A stretch of DNA of 64,000 nucleotides from Nanobdellota archaeon (GCA_023132895.1 JAGLXL010000006.1:1-64000), one strand, 5' to 3'. Shown: positions 45,492 to 52,730, counted from the first letter of the stretch. A program made the numbers and translations. The notes: generated from the letters alone by a model not told the origin.

Positions 45492-45896
45492 ATGAAAAAG
45501 TTATTTGGAAAAAAACCAGCACCACCGCCAGCTCCGGCAATTGATGCGGTTCAGATTAATAACAGGTTAGGACTGGTAGAGGAAAAATTAACTAACCTGA
45601 ATAAGAAATTTGAAGTTTTAGAGAAAAATATGCTGGATGGTTTTAAGAAAATTAATTCAGATTTAAGGTCATTTGATTCTGAGGTCTTGGATATTAAACG
45701 GGAAGTTAATGGAATAAAGCAAAAATTAGATTTAGTGATCAAAGAACTGAAAATGACCGCTGGCAAGGATGAATTAAACACAATTCAAAAATATCTTGAT
45801 TTATGGAATCCAGTTAAGTTTGCAACTCGAGATTATGTAGAAAAAATTATTGATGAAAAGTTGAAAATGTCTCGTTCGCCCCCTGCAAAAAAATAG
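45492..45896 (+). CDS. Coiled-coil cytosolic protein of the secretion locus
   Basis: 134 residues: a Pro-rich start (KKPAPPPAPAID), a long coiled coil (about 25-100, with repeated LVEEKLTNLNKKFEVLEKN heptads) and a C-terminal KYLDLWNPVKFATRDYVEK segment. Its place next to the ATPase and platform genes recalls the coiled-coil FlaC/D/E accessory proteins of archaella, but I see no sequence proof. A TATA-like GATATATAAATTG lies about 27 bases upstream (leaderless). The last ten codons (KMSRSPPAKK) are written by the 5' end of repeat element C, so the element has supplied the end of the protein. Confidence 0.72.
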   Translation: MKKLFGKKPAPPPAPAIDAVQINNRLGLVEEKLTNLNKKFEVLEKNMLDGFKKINSDLRSFDSEVLDIKREVNGIKQKLDLVIKELKMTAGKDELNTIQKYLDLWNPVKFATRDYVEKIIDEKLKMSRSPPAKK

Positions 45897-45982
45897 AGAA
45901 AAAATAAGCTCTTGAATGCAGGGTTCCAACGGTTTGACAAGTGGAACGGTGCTCACTGGCCATTTGGTGAGGGTTTGACTAA
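45861..45982 (+). repeat. Structured repeat element C
   Basis: Begins TTGAAAATGTCTCGTTCGCC inside the end of the coiled-coil gene and ends GCTCACTGGCCATTTGGTGA followed by GGGTTTGAC. Stems: CCCTGCA/TGCAGGG (45881-45887 with 45917-45923), GTTCCA/TGGAAC (45923-45928 with 45942-45947) and CTCAC/GTGAG (45952-45956 with 45967-45971). The last stem covaries with CTCAC/GTGGG in element B. Confidence 0.65.
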
Positions 45983-46044
45983 CATTACTTAAGAAAAATT
46001 TATAAGTAGTTTAGATTTAATAGAAGATATAAAAAGGTGTGACT

Positions 46045-46653
46045 ATGGCAAATCAATTACCTGTTGATCAAGTTATGCAATTAAGACAACAAGGTTATTC
46101 TAATAATCAAATTGTTGACCAATTACAACGGCAGGGCTATGCTTTTCAGCAAATTTATGATGCAATGAGCCAGGCTGATTTAACTAAGCTGGCTGGAGCT
46201 CCAGTAGGCGGTCAAGGAGCTGAAATGCCGCCCCCACCAGGACCAGAAGCGGCGCCGATGCCTGAGCCGGCTCCAAGGCCAGAAGCGCAGCCTTATGCTC
46301 AAGAGTATCCTGCTCCAGCAGGTGATTCAGATGAAAGGATTTCTGAGATTGCTGAAGCAATTATCAATGAAAAATGGGAAGAACTGATTGAAGAAGTCAA
46401 GGGGATTGGTGAATGGAAGGATAAGGTGGAAGCAAATATCAAAAAGATGTCCAGTGATTTGGAACATTTGAAGGGAGAGTTTAGTGAGCTGCATAAGGGT
46501 GTTTTGGGCAAGATATCTGAGTATGATGAGCATATCCGCGATGTGGGCAGTGAATTAAAAGCTATAGAGAGAGTTTTTAAGGACGTGATTCCTTCTTTTA
46601 CTGAAAACGTGAGCGAACTTTCTAGAATTACAAAAGGTATGAAGAAAAAATAA
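46045..46653 (+). CDS. Cytosolic adaptor-like protein: GY/GW motif, Pro-rich linker, coiled coil
   Basis: 202 residues from the ATG at 46045 (AAGGTG ribosome binding site six bases upstream; the GTG at 46039 lies in it). The N-terminus contains LRQQGYSNNQIVDQLQRQGY, related to the GY-x3-QI-x2-AL-x3-GW tails of the surface proteins, here at the front of a soluble protein. A Pro/Ala-rich linker (about 55-90) is followed by a coiled coil (about 95-195) resembling the neighbour at 45.5 kb. It could compete with, or bring together, surface-protein tails at the ATPase (inference). A TATA-like TTTATAAGTAG lies about 45 bases upstream. Confidence 0.75.
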   Translation: MANQLPVDQVMQLRQQGYSNNQIVDQLQRQGYAFQQIYDAMSQADLTKLAGAPVGGQGAEMPPPPGPEAAPMPEPAPRPEAQPYAQEYPAPAGDSDERISEIAEAIINEKWEELIEEVKGIGEWKDKVEANIKKMSSDLEHLKGEFSELHKGVLGKISEYDEHIRDVGSELKAIERVFKDVIPSFTENVSELSRITKGMKKK

Positions 46654-46656
46654 TTT

Positions 46657-47220
46657 CTAATAATCTGGTTTCATGCCTAAGAGAGCAATAGTAAAGACGG
46701 CAATAACCAGAACCATAATAACACCTAAGATTTTGGGGTGGAATAAGGTGGCAGTAATGTTTTGCTCCCAGCTACCAGTAGCTACTCCTGACTGGATTTC
46801 TTCAATAGTAGCATTTTCTTGGAGGTAAGGTCCAATATTCTGGCCGAGGACAGTACCCAAAGCAGCCAGGAAAATAATAACACCAACTGCAAAAATAGCC
46901 CATTTAACAGAACGGTCTGTTCTAATAAACTCAGTCATATCTTTTTCAGTGGCTCCAGCTGTTCGATAAACAAGGACAAGGAGAACAACAAAGATAAAAA
47001 TAAGGACAAACCAAGGCGCCATGAAATTAATGACCTTAACAATGTCTTCTGAAAGGAGAACCATAAAACCGAGGACAACGGCAATAATAGCATTAATAGA
47101 TTTGTTAGTGCCAAGGACTTTGGTGGTGGTGAGCAAAGCAAAAACAACAGCAAAGACCAAAAGGGCTGGAAAAATTATGGAAAAGTAATTCAACAACCCA
47201 ACATCAAGGAAAGTTGCCAT
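46657..47220 (-). CDS. Polytopic membrane protein, tandem paralogue 3
   Basis: 187 residues with about five membrane helices. The opening (VGLLNYFSIIFPALLVFAVV then FALLTTTKVLG) matches the first helix of the two upstream paralogues, as does the N-K-S-I-N-A-I-I-A-V-V second helix. It ends in VLVIAVFTIALLGMKPDY. It is convergent with the coiled-coil gene, with three bases between the stops. I know no function; the position implies a link to the secretion machine. Confidence 0.75.
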   Translation of the reverse strand: MATFLDVGLLNYFSIIFPALLVFAVVFALLTTTKVLGTNKSINAIIAVVLGFMVLLSEDIVKVINFMAPWFVLIFIFVVLLVLVYRTAGATEKDMTEFIRTDRSVKWAIFAVGVIIFLAALGTVLGQNIGPYLQENATIEEIQSGVATGSWEQNITATLFHPKILGVIMVLVIAVFTIALLGMKPDY

Positions 47221-47221
47221 T

Positions 47222-47818
47222 TTAAAATGTCCTGCCTTTGAAAAGGTCTTTGAGGCCTTTAGTCATGCTTTCGCCCGGTGTTTTTTTATCGCCACTGGTA
47301 ATAAACCAGACAATGAGTCCGAAGACTAAGATAATGATAATGAGATTGGAAAGATTGCCGCCCCACCAACCGCCAAAGGTTTGGGAAGGTGCCTGCCACC
47401 AGCCAACTGTGGCTCCGAAAATATAGCCAACAATCAATAAAATAACCAGCATAACAATACCTGGTAAACTGCTGCCAGACCATTCGCCGCCAAACATGCC
47501 CCACAAGAAGAGGACAAGGATGATGACGACAGCTAAGACTGAGACGCTTGGTAAAAGGACATTGATGATAACAATTGGATCGTAGTTGCCAGGGTAATTG
47601 CCAGTGACGTGAGGCACAACTGTAAGGATGGCCATGATCAAGGCAATAACAACATTAATTGATTTTTTATAATCACCAAATAGTTTAATTCTTTGGAGGA
47701 CAGCAAAAATAAGTGTAAAGATTAGTAAGAAAGGCAAGACTACATCAAAGATCCCATAATACTGAAGGGAAGTGATTAAACTTGTTAATTCTCCACCGTA
47801 TTGTCCGCTAATAGCCAT
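47222..47818 (-). CDS. Polytopic membrane protein, tandem paralogue 2
   Basis: 198 residues with about five membrane helices. The shared opening reads YGIFDVVLPFLLIFTLIFAV then LQRIKLFG, followed by KKSINVVIALIMAIL. It is longer than its siblings in the loops (NYPGNYDPIV) and has a tryptophan-rich segment (GWWQAPSQTFGGWWGGN) before the last helix and a basic end. One base separates it from the next gene, so all three are co-transcribed. Confidence 0.78.
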   Translation of the reverse strand: MAISGQYGGELTSLITSLQYYGIFDVVLPFLLIFTLIFAVLQRIKLFGDYKKSINVVIALIMAILTVVPHVTGNYPGNYDPIVIINVLLPSVSVLAVVIILVLFLWGMFGGEWSGSSLPGIVMLVILLIVGYIFGATVGWWQAPSQTFGGWWGGNLSNLIIIILVFGLIVWFITSGDKKTPGESMTKGLKDLFKGRTF

Positions 47819-47821
47819 TTT

Positions 47822-48388
47822 TTAACCCTCTTTTTTTTCTGATGTTTTTGGCTTGCCACTATCTTTAGTAACATAGACCATGAAAACAATGATGATGACA
47901 AGTAAGATTAAGGTAGCAACCCAGCTGACATCATAGTAGTCTATTAAAAAACTAAAGACTGTTTCTAACCAGCCGAGAGCATGAAGGAAAATAACAACAA
48001 TGCCAATGAAAAGAACAACCATGAAAAATTTAGTCCAGCCAGGATAATTTTCTAAAGTGACTTCTTTATCGCCAAACATAGTTCCGACTAGTAAAAGGAA
48101 CATGACAAGGATGACCATAAGAAGAGCAATGTTGGCAACAGCAGTATTAATGACCTTGACTAAATTAGCTGAGGCAACAACTAGGAAAGAGATGACAAAG
48201 GCAACAATAGCATTGATGCTTTTTTTACTATATTTTTTGCCTTCGATTTCATCTGTGCCAAGGACTTTGGTTTTTTCTAAGATAGCAAAAACAATTGAGA
48301 AGATTAGTAAGAAAGGGAGAATTATATCATAGACACCTAATCGGTTTAAAAATCCGATGACTTCTCCAAATACAGTTTCTTGAGCCAT
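47822..48388 (-). CDS. Polytopic membrane protein, tandem paralogue 1
   Basis: 188 residues with about five membrane helices. The shared opening reads RLGVYDIILPFLLIFSIVFA then ILEKTKVLG, followed by KKSINAIVAFVISFLV, and a lysine-rich cytosolic end. It is the first gene of the three-gene run. A TATA-like TTTATAAATAG (about 48440-48450) and an AGAGGA ribosome binding site precede it. Three diverged copies side by side could build a hetero-oligomeric membrane complex (inference). Confidence 0.78.
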   Translation of the reverse strand: MAQETVFGEVIGFLNRLGVYDIILPFLLIFSIVFAILEKTKVLGTDEIEGKKYSKKSINAIVAFVISFLVVASANLVKVINTAVANIALLMVILVMFLLLVGTMFGDKEVTLENYPGWTKFFMVVLFIGIVVIFLHALGWLETVFSFLIDYYDVSWVATLILLVIIIVFMVYVTKDSGKPKTSEKKEG

Positions 48389-48470
48389 AAGTCCTCTTTT
48401 TGCTATTTATTTCTACTTGATTAAGTATAAACTTTTTACTATTTATAAACTTTTTCCTAACTGGGTATAA

Positions 48471-48579
48471 TTGAAAATGTCTCGTTCACACAGTTTCCTT
48501 GATGTACTTTGATGAGAAACTGTTCCTGGTCGTCTTACGATTAGTTCAGTGCTCACTGACCAATTGGCGACATTTTCAA
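48471..48579. repeat. Structured repeat element D (complete form)
   Basis: Closed by a perfect 11-bp terminal stem: TTGAAAATGTC (48471-48481) with GACATTTTCAA (48569-48579). Inside are CTCGTTC, a stem ACAGTTTC/GAAACTGT and the conserved GCTCACTGACCAATTGGCG. It shares its 5' end with B and C and both ends with the mini element A. It lies between the divergent promoters of the membrane-protein run and the translin gene. Confidence 0.65.
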
Positions 48580-48632
48580 CTTTATTCTTTAACCAAACCT
48601 TTATAAATAGTTGAAATAAATCTAGTATAAAA

Positions 48633-49214
48633 ATGATAAATAAAAATGATTTTAAAAATATGCAGCAAGAACTGGCTGATTATGACAGCCAAAGGGAACT
48701 TTTGATTAAAAAATCACGTGATGTTTTGAAGCTGAGCAAGCAAGTTATCTATGCAGTTCACCGCGGTGAGTTGAAGGAAGCTTTGGTTTTGATTGAAAAG
48801 ATTGAGAAGGAGAAACTAGAATTAGAGAAGATTACTAAACATAGTACACGCCTTTTTTCTGAAGGAAGTTTGAAGATTGCTGTTCAAGAATATGTTGAAG
48901 CTTTATTGTATTATCATGCGGTTAAGGATAAAAAATTACCAACACATATTCAGCTGAAGGTGAAGTCTAATCATTACTTGTTGGGGCTTTGTGATTTGAC
49001 TGGGGAAATTGTCAGGAAAGCTGTTTATTTAGCAGGCAAGGATAAGTTTGATGAGGTTGTTAAGTTTAAGGATTTAGTTGATATAATTTATGGTGAATTA
49101 TTGAAGTTTGATTTCAGAGAGCCGGAATTAAGGCGTAAGTTTGATTCAGTGAAATATGATTTGAAGAAACTAGAAGATTTAGTTTTGGATTTGAAGTTGA
49201 AGGGGAAATTATAA
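48633..49214 (+). CDS. Translin family protein
   Basis: 193 residues, all-alpha, matching archaeal translin: DYDSQRELLIKKSRDVLKLS, then VQEYVEALLYYHAV and GLCDLTGEIVRKAV with the usual acidic residues (E in QEYVEA and TGE) that form the metal/RNase site of TRAX-like members. These proteins bind or cleave small RNAs and single-stranded DNA, and archaeal forms may trim RNA. It overlaps the HD-domain gene by one base (TAATG). A TATA-like TTTATAAATAG lies about 30 bases upstream. Confidence 0.9.
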   Translation: MINKNDFKNMQQELADYDSQRELLIKKSRDVLKLSKQVIYAVHRGELKEALVLIEKIEKEKLELEKITKHSTRLFSEGSLKIAVQEYVEALLYYHAVKDKKLPTHIQLKVKSNHYLLGLCDLTGEIVRKAVYLAGKDKFDEVVKFKDLVDIIYGELLKFDFREPELRRKFDSVKYDLKKLEDLVLDLKLKGKL

Positions 49215-49780
49215 TGAAAAAAGTTGTTAATTTTATTTATGAGATGGGTGCGTTAAAGCACGTCAAAAGGAGCGGTTGGTGGACCATTAATGTCAAAGAT
49301 CCAGAAAATGTAGCTGAGCATAGTTTTAGAGCTGGCTTGATTGGATATTTTCTAGCTAAATTGGAAGGAGTTGATGTTAGTCGAGTTACCTTAATGTCGC
49401 TGTTTAATGATTTGCATGAAGCCCGATTAAATGATTTGCATAAGGTTGGCCATAGATATATTGATTTTAGAAAAGCAGAGACAAAAGCGCATAAGGAACA
49501 GACTGAAAGTTTAGGAGAGTTAGGTGGGGAAATGTTTTCATTGCATAAGGAATTGCAGGGGCAGAAAACTAAAGAAGCAGTAGTGGCGCGGGATGCTGAT
49601 TTGCTGGAGAATGCTTTTCAGGCTAAAGAATATATGGAAATTGGTTATAAGGATGCTCAAAGCTGGATTGAGAGCATTTGGAAAATAATAAAAACTCCAT
49701 CAGCTAAGAAAATGTTAAAGGAGTTGGAGAAAACAAGTTCTAATGACTGGTGGAAAGGTTTGAAAAAAACTGAGAGGTGA
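49214..49780 (+). CDS. HD-domain hydrolase-like protein (YfbR/HDDC2-like) with altered HD pair
   Basis: 188 residues resembling 5'-deoxynucleotidase-type HD proteins: VAEHSFRAGLIGYFLA gives the first His. The expected His-Asp doublet reads Asn-Asp (MSLFNDLHEARLNDL), with the next helix otherwise well kept. The missing His may lower or change metal binding. A related protein with an intact HD pair is encoded at 56.5 kb. It sits in the translin-HD-MBL-lipoprotein run. Confidence 0.85.
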   Translation: MKKVVNFIYEMGALKHVKRSGWWTINVKDPENVAEHSFRAGLIGYFLAKLEGVDVSRVTLMSLFNDLHEARLNDLHKVGHRYIDFRKAETKAHKEQTESLGELGGEMFSLHKELQGQKTKEAVVARDADLLENAFQAKEYMEIGYKDAQSWIESIWKIIKTPSAKKMLKELEKTSSNDWWKGLKKTER

Positions 49781-49782
49781 AA

Positions 49783-50454
49783 ATGTTAGATTTTCAAGGT
49801 GTTCAGATTAAATGGCTGGGCCATGCTAGTTTTAAGATTTTAGGAGAGGGGAAGGTTATTTTTATTGACCCTTATCAAATTGATCCTTCTGAACCAGCTG
49901 ATATTATTTTAGTGACGCATGCTCATTTTGACCACTGCAGTTTAGAAGATATTGATAAGATTCGGGAGAAAAGTACAGTGATTGTTGCTCCGGCTGACTG
50001 TGCTGCTAAGTTAGGAAATAATGTAAAGACTGTTGCAGTGGGTGAAACAGTGGAAATTGAAGGCATAAAAGTGACTGGAGTGCCGGCTTATAATACTCAT
50101 CGGTTTCGCTCTCCTGGAGTTTTGTTTCATCCTAAAGAAGCAGGCTGGTTAGGGATGGTTTTAGAGATTGGAGGAGTTAAGATTTATCATGCTGGTGATA
50201 CTGACAAGATTCCTGAGATGAAATCGATTGAATGTGATGTGGCTTTGCTGCCAGTGGGCGGAACATATACAATGGATGCTGAAGAAGCTGCTGAAGCTGC
50301 TAACTTGATTAAGCCAGATATTGCGATTCCAATGCATTGGGGCAAAATAGTTGGTTCAGAGGATGATGCTAAAAAGTTTTCTGAAAAAGCTAATGTTGAA
50401 GTCCGTATTTTAGGTAAAAAAGAAGTTAAAGAAGAGAAAAAGTTTGTTTTATAG
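49783..50454 (+). CDS. Metallo-beta-lactamase-fold hydrolase (UPF0173-like)
   Basis: 223 residues from the ATG at 49783; the upstream GTG belongs to a GAGGTGA ribosome binding site. The HxHxDH motif is THAHFDHC (45-52), and the later GDTDKIPEM and PMHWGKI provide further ligands. It opens VQIKWLGHASFKI, the usual UPF0173 start. The reaction is unknown. It belongs to the same branch as the MBL gene at 5.7 kb but is diverged. Confidence 0.88.
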   Translation: MLDFQGVQIKWLGHASFKILGEGKVIFIDPYQIDPSEPADIILVTHAHFDHCSLEDIDKIREKSTVIVAPADCAAKLGNNVKTVAVGETVEIEGIKVTGVPAYNTHRFRSPGVLFHPKEAGWLGMVLEIGGVKIYHAGDTDKIPEMKSIECDVALLPVGGTYTMDAEEAAEAANLIKPDIAIPMHWGKIVGSEDDAKKFSEKANVEVRILGKKEVKEEKKFVL

Positions 50455-50464
50455 GGGGTGTAAA

Positions 50465-50836
50465 ATGAGAAAAATTGTTTTAGTGTTATTAGTGTTTATT
50501 TTTTTGATGGGTTGTGGAACAGATAGAGTAACTGTAACTTCTGAAGAAGGTGATGTGACTGTTGAAGCAAGTGGTTTTGACAGCGATGAATGGTGTCAAG
50601 CCGGTGCTCAATGGAAAATGAGCGGTTCTTTTGATGAAGGTGATACTAATGCCCAGTGGATGATTAAAGGTTTAGTTACTTCTGGGGAATTTGCCGGACT
50701 TTGTCATGTTGAGTATAGTGTTGAGACTCCAGACGGCCAGACCGAAATTGATTATTATTTCAGCGAAGATGGTGAAAGTGGTTATTTTGAAATGGATGTC
50801 AATGGCCAGAAGTTCACTCAAGAGTGGAATGGTTAA
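50465..50836 (+). CDS. Small predicted lipoprotein
   Basis: 123 residues from the ATG at 50465 (GGGGGTG ribosome binding site). MRKIVLVLLVFIFLMGCG is a lipoprotein signal peptide with the lipobox LMGC, so Cys17 would be lipidated. The mature part is small, acidic and beta-rich with two more Cys (EWCQAG, GLCHVEYS). No family is recognised. It is last in the translin run, with a strong hairpin after its stop. Confidence 0.78.
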   Translation: MRKIVLVLLVFIFLMGCGTDRVTVTSEEGDVTVEASGFDSDEWCQAGAQWKMSGSFDEGDTNAQWMIKGLVTSGEFAGLCHVEYSVETPDGQTEIDYYFSEDGESGYFEMDVNGQKFTQEWNG

Positions 50837-50838
50837 GC

Positions 50839-50886
50839 AAACCCAGCGAAAACAAGTTTTCTGGTGTTTGGATTGAAAATCCAAAC
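50839..50886. other. Two hairpins after the lipoprotein gene
   Basis: GAAAAC-AA-GTTTTC (50848-50861), extended by CCAG/CTGG, and GTTTGGATT-GAA-AATCCAAAC (50866-50886). They come directly before the asnS promoter. Tight A-rich loops again. Confidence 0.5.
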
Positions 50887-50897
50887 ATTTTTAAATT
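50884..50897 (+). promoter_or_regulatory. asnS promoter
   Basis: AACATTTTTAAATT, about 27 bases before the asnS ATG, which fits a leaderless transcript. Its first bases are part of the preceding hairpin. Confidence 0.6.
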
Positions 50898-50918
50898 CTT
50901 TTTTATTTATATAATCAA

Positions 50919-52220
50919 ATGCCAGAAAAATTCATTTCAATCCAAGAGGCGCTTGATAATGGCAAGGGTAAAGTAGCTGTGCGCGGCTGGATTTATCGTG
51001 AAAGAGGTTCGAATCAGTTTAAGTTTTTGGTTTTGCGGGATTCAACTAATATGATCCAGTGTGTTCTGCCTCATGATAAATTCAAGAAGCAATGGAAAGA
51101 AATTGACAAATTAATGATTGAAAGTTCTGTTGAGGTTGAAGGTGTGGTCAAGAAAGAACCCCGGGCTCCAACTAATTATGACCTTCAGGTTGAGAAGATT
51201 AAGATTATTCAGGCAGCTGAGCCATTTCCAATTGCTAAGGATCAAAGTACAGAGTTTTTAGCTGATAACAGGCATTTGTGGCTGCGTTCAAGGAAGATGA
51301 CGGCTATTTTGAAAATAAGGAGCAGTGTTTTTGGTGCGATTGATGAATATTTTAAAGGTGAAGGTTTTTATGAATATCATTCGCCGATTTTTCAATCTGT
51401 TCAAGCTGAAGGAGGTTCGACATTGTTTGAAGTTCCTTATTTTGGCAACAAAGGTGTGTTTTTGGCACAGACCTGGCAGCTTTATGCTGAGCCAGCGATT
51501 TTTGCTTTGGAGAAAATCTATACGATTGCGCCTTCGTTTCGAGCTGAGAAATCCAAGACTTCGCGACATTTAACTGAATACTGGCATGCTGAAATGGAAG
51601 CAGCCTGGATTAATTTTGATGAGCTGAATGATTATGGCGAAGCTTTGCTGAAGTTTATTGTTGGAAAGGTTTTGTCTAAGAATAAGAAAGAGCTGGAAGT
51701 TTTGGGCCGGGATATTAAGAAATTAGAGCCGACTTTAAAGAAAAAATTTCCTAGAATGACTTATGATGATGTTTTGAAATTATTGAAGAAAAAGTATAAA
51801 TTGAATATTTCTTGGGGCAAGGATTTACGAACGATTGAGGAGGATCGGCTTTCTGAATTATATGATGTTCCAGTGATTGTAACTAGATATCCTAAGAAAG
51901 TCAAGGCTTTTTACATGAAAGAAGACCCAAAGAATCCAAAAGTAGTTTTGGGTGCTGATTTTATTGCGCCCGAGGGTTATGGTGAAATTATTGGTGCTTC
52001 TGAAAGGGAGCCTGATATTAAGAAAATCAAGGACAGATTGAAAGAACAAGGTGAAGATCCTAAGGAATATGAATTCTATTTAGATACGCGACGTTATGGT
52101 TCTGTGCCTCATGCTGGTTTTGGCATGGGTGTGGAAAGGGTGATAGCCTGGATTTGCGGGTTGGATAATATTAAGGATGCAATTCCATTTCCAAGGACAA
52201 TGATTAGATGGCAGCCTTAG
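50919..52220 (+). CDS. asnS: Asparaginyl-tRNA synthetase
   Basis: 433-residue class IIb synthetase. The N-terminal OB-fold binds the anticodon (VAVRGWIYRERGSNQFKFL). Motif 2 contains FRAEKSKTSRHLTEYWHAEM, where RHLTE(Y/F)W favours AsnRS over AspRS, and motif 3 has GFGMGVERVIAWICGLDNI. Its presence means Asn-tRNA can be made directly, so AspRS need not be non-discriminating. The end is overlapped by a tiny minus-strand frame. Confidence 0.9.
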   Translation: MPEKFISIQEALDNGKGKVAVRGWIYRERGSNQFKFLVLRDSTNMIQCVLPHDKFKKQWKEIDKLMIESSVEVEGVVKKEPRAPTNYDLQVEKIKIIQAAEPFPIAKDQSTEFLADNRHLWLRSRKMTAILKIRSSVFGAIDEYFKGEGFYEYHSPIFQSVQAEGGSTLFEVPYFGNKGVFLAQTWQLYAEPAIFALEKIYTIAPSFRAEKSKTSRHLTEYWHAEMEAAWINFDELNDYGEALLKFIVGKVLSKNKKELEVLGRDIKKLEPTLKKKFPRMTYDDVLKLLKKKYKLNISWGKDLRTIEEDRLSELYDVPVIVTRYPKKVKAFYMKEDPKNPKVVLGADFIAPEGYGEIIGASEREPDIKKIKDRLKEQGEDPKEYEFYLDTRRYGSVPHAGFGMGVERVIAWICGLDNIKDAIPFPRTMIRWQP

Positions 52221-52360
52221 GCTTTGACTTTAATTTCTAACTTATCCATTTCTTGTTTTCTCAAAAATTCTATAGGGTATTTTTGATGATGATCAGAACT
52301 TGCTCGATTTACTGGCCTAAAGCGACTATGGCTGGTGTCTTTGAGGGCAATTTCTGACAT
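52217..52360 (-). CDS. Possible mini-gene overlapping the winged-helix gene
   Basis: A 47-residue frame read MSEIALKDTSHSRFRPVNRA then SSDHHQKYPIEFLRKQEMDK and LEIKVKA. It starts inside the end of the winged-helix gene in another frame and runs to the stop of asnS. It is hydrophilic. It fills the only gap between the two genes, and its amino acid mix looks coding, but it has no recognised family. Confidence 0.4.
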   Translation of the reverse strand: MSEIALKDTSHSRFRPVNRASSDHHQKYPIEFLRKQEMDKLEIKVKA

Positions 52361-52632
52361 GTTAAGAAATTATCTAGTTCGATTAATTTTTTCACTATTG
52401 GATTTTCTTTATTTAATTTATACAAAGATGCTCTGCCGATGATTCTGCTTTTAACTAAAATTTTATCTTTAACCAAAGCATCCCAATATCTATCTAAAGT
52501 TACTCTACTGATTCCAGTATGTTGAGCTATTTCAGATTTAGAATAGTCAAAAATATCATTATCTAATAAAAAATCTAATAATATTATTTTAGGTGTTTTT
52601 CCAAAAGTCCGGATGAAGATTGAATCTTGCAT
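52309..52632 (-). CDS. Winged helix-turn-helix regulator
   Basis: 107 residues from the ATG at 52632. This start places the TATA-like word at 30 bases upstream; longer frames up to 52695 would run into it. It opens MQDSIFIRTFGKTPKIILLD. The helix-turn-helix is KSEIAQHTGISRVTLDRYWD and a wing follows in SRIIGRASLYKL. It is divergent from another small winged-helix gene, with a palindrome GTAC-N7-GTAC between them that could be a shared operator. Targets are unknown. Confidence 0.78.
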   Translation of the reverse strand: MQDSIFIRTFGKTPKIILLDFLLDNDIFDYSKSEIAQHTGISRVTLDRYWDALVKDKILVKSRIIGRASLYKLNKENPIVKKLIELDNFLTCQKLPSKTPAIVALGQ

Positions 52633-52656
52633 TTTCTTATTTATTATAGTATAACT

Positions 52657-52670
52657 CATATTTAAATGTT
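52657..52670 (-). promoter_or_regulatory. Promoter of the winged-helix gene
   Basis: Minus-strand AACATTTAAATATG, a slightly shortened version of the shared promoter word, about 30 bases before the ATG at 52632. Confidence 0.55.
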
Positions 52671-52678
52671 TCGTTTCT

Positions 52679-52693
52679 GTACATTTAAAGTAC
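52679..52693. promoter_or_regulatory. Candidate operator palindrome
   Basis: GTACATTTAAAGTAC, a near-perfect 15-base palindrome between the two divergent winged-helix genes, adjoining the promoter of the left one. Confidence 0.45.
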
Positions 52694-52730
52694 AATTATT
52701 ATACAAATCTTTAAGTAACTTGCGAGTTTA

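Noticed and set aside
45280-46040. CRISPR array or tandem direct repeats
   Set aside because: Elements B and C share only their ends, differ in the centre and are not regularly spaced; no short identical repeats with spacers were seen in the window.
48471-48579. Box C/D small RNA in element D (TGATGA and CTGA present)
   Set aside because: The boxes are not kept in elements B and C (CTAGCC and CTGGCC replace CTGACC), so they are probably chance matches in this copy.
49214-49780. HD-domain gene as a pseudogene
   Set aside because: Only one of the HD pair is changed (Asn for His); the frame, length and overlaps with neighbours are intact.
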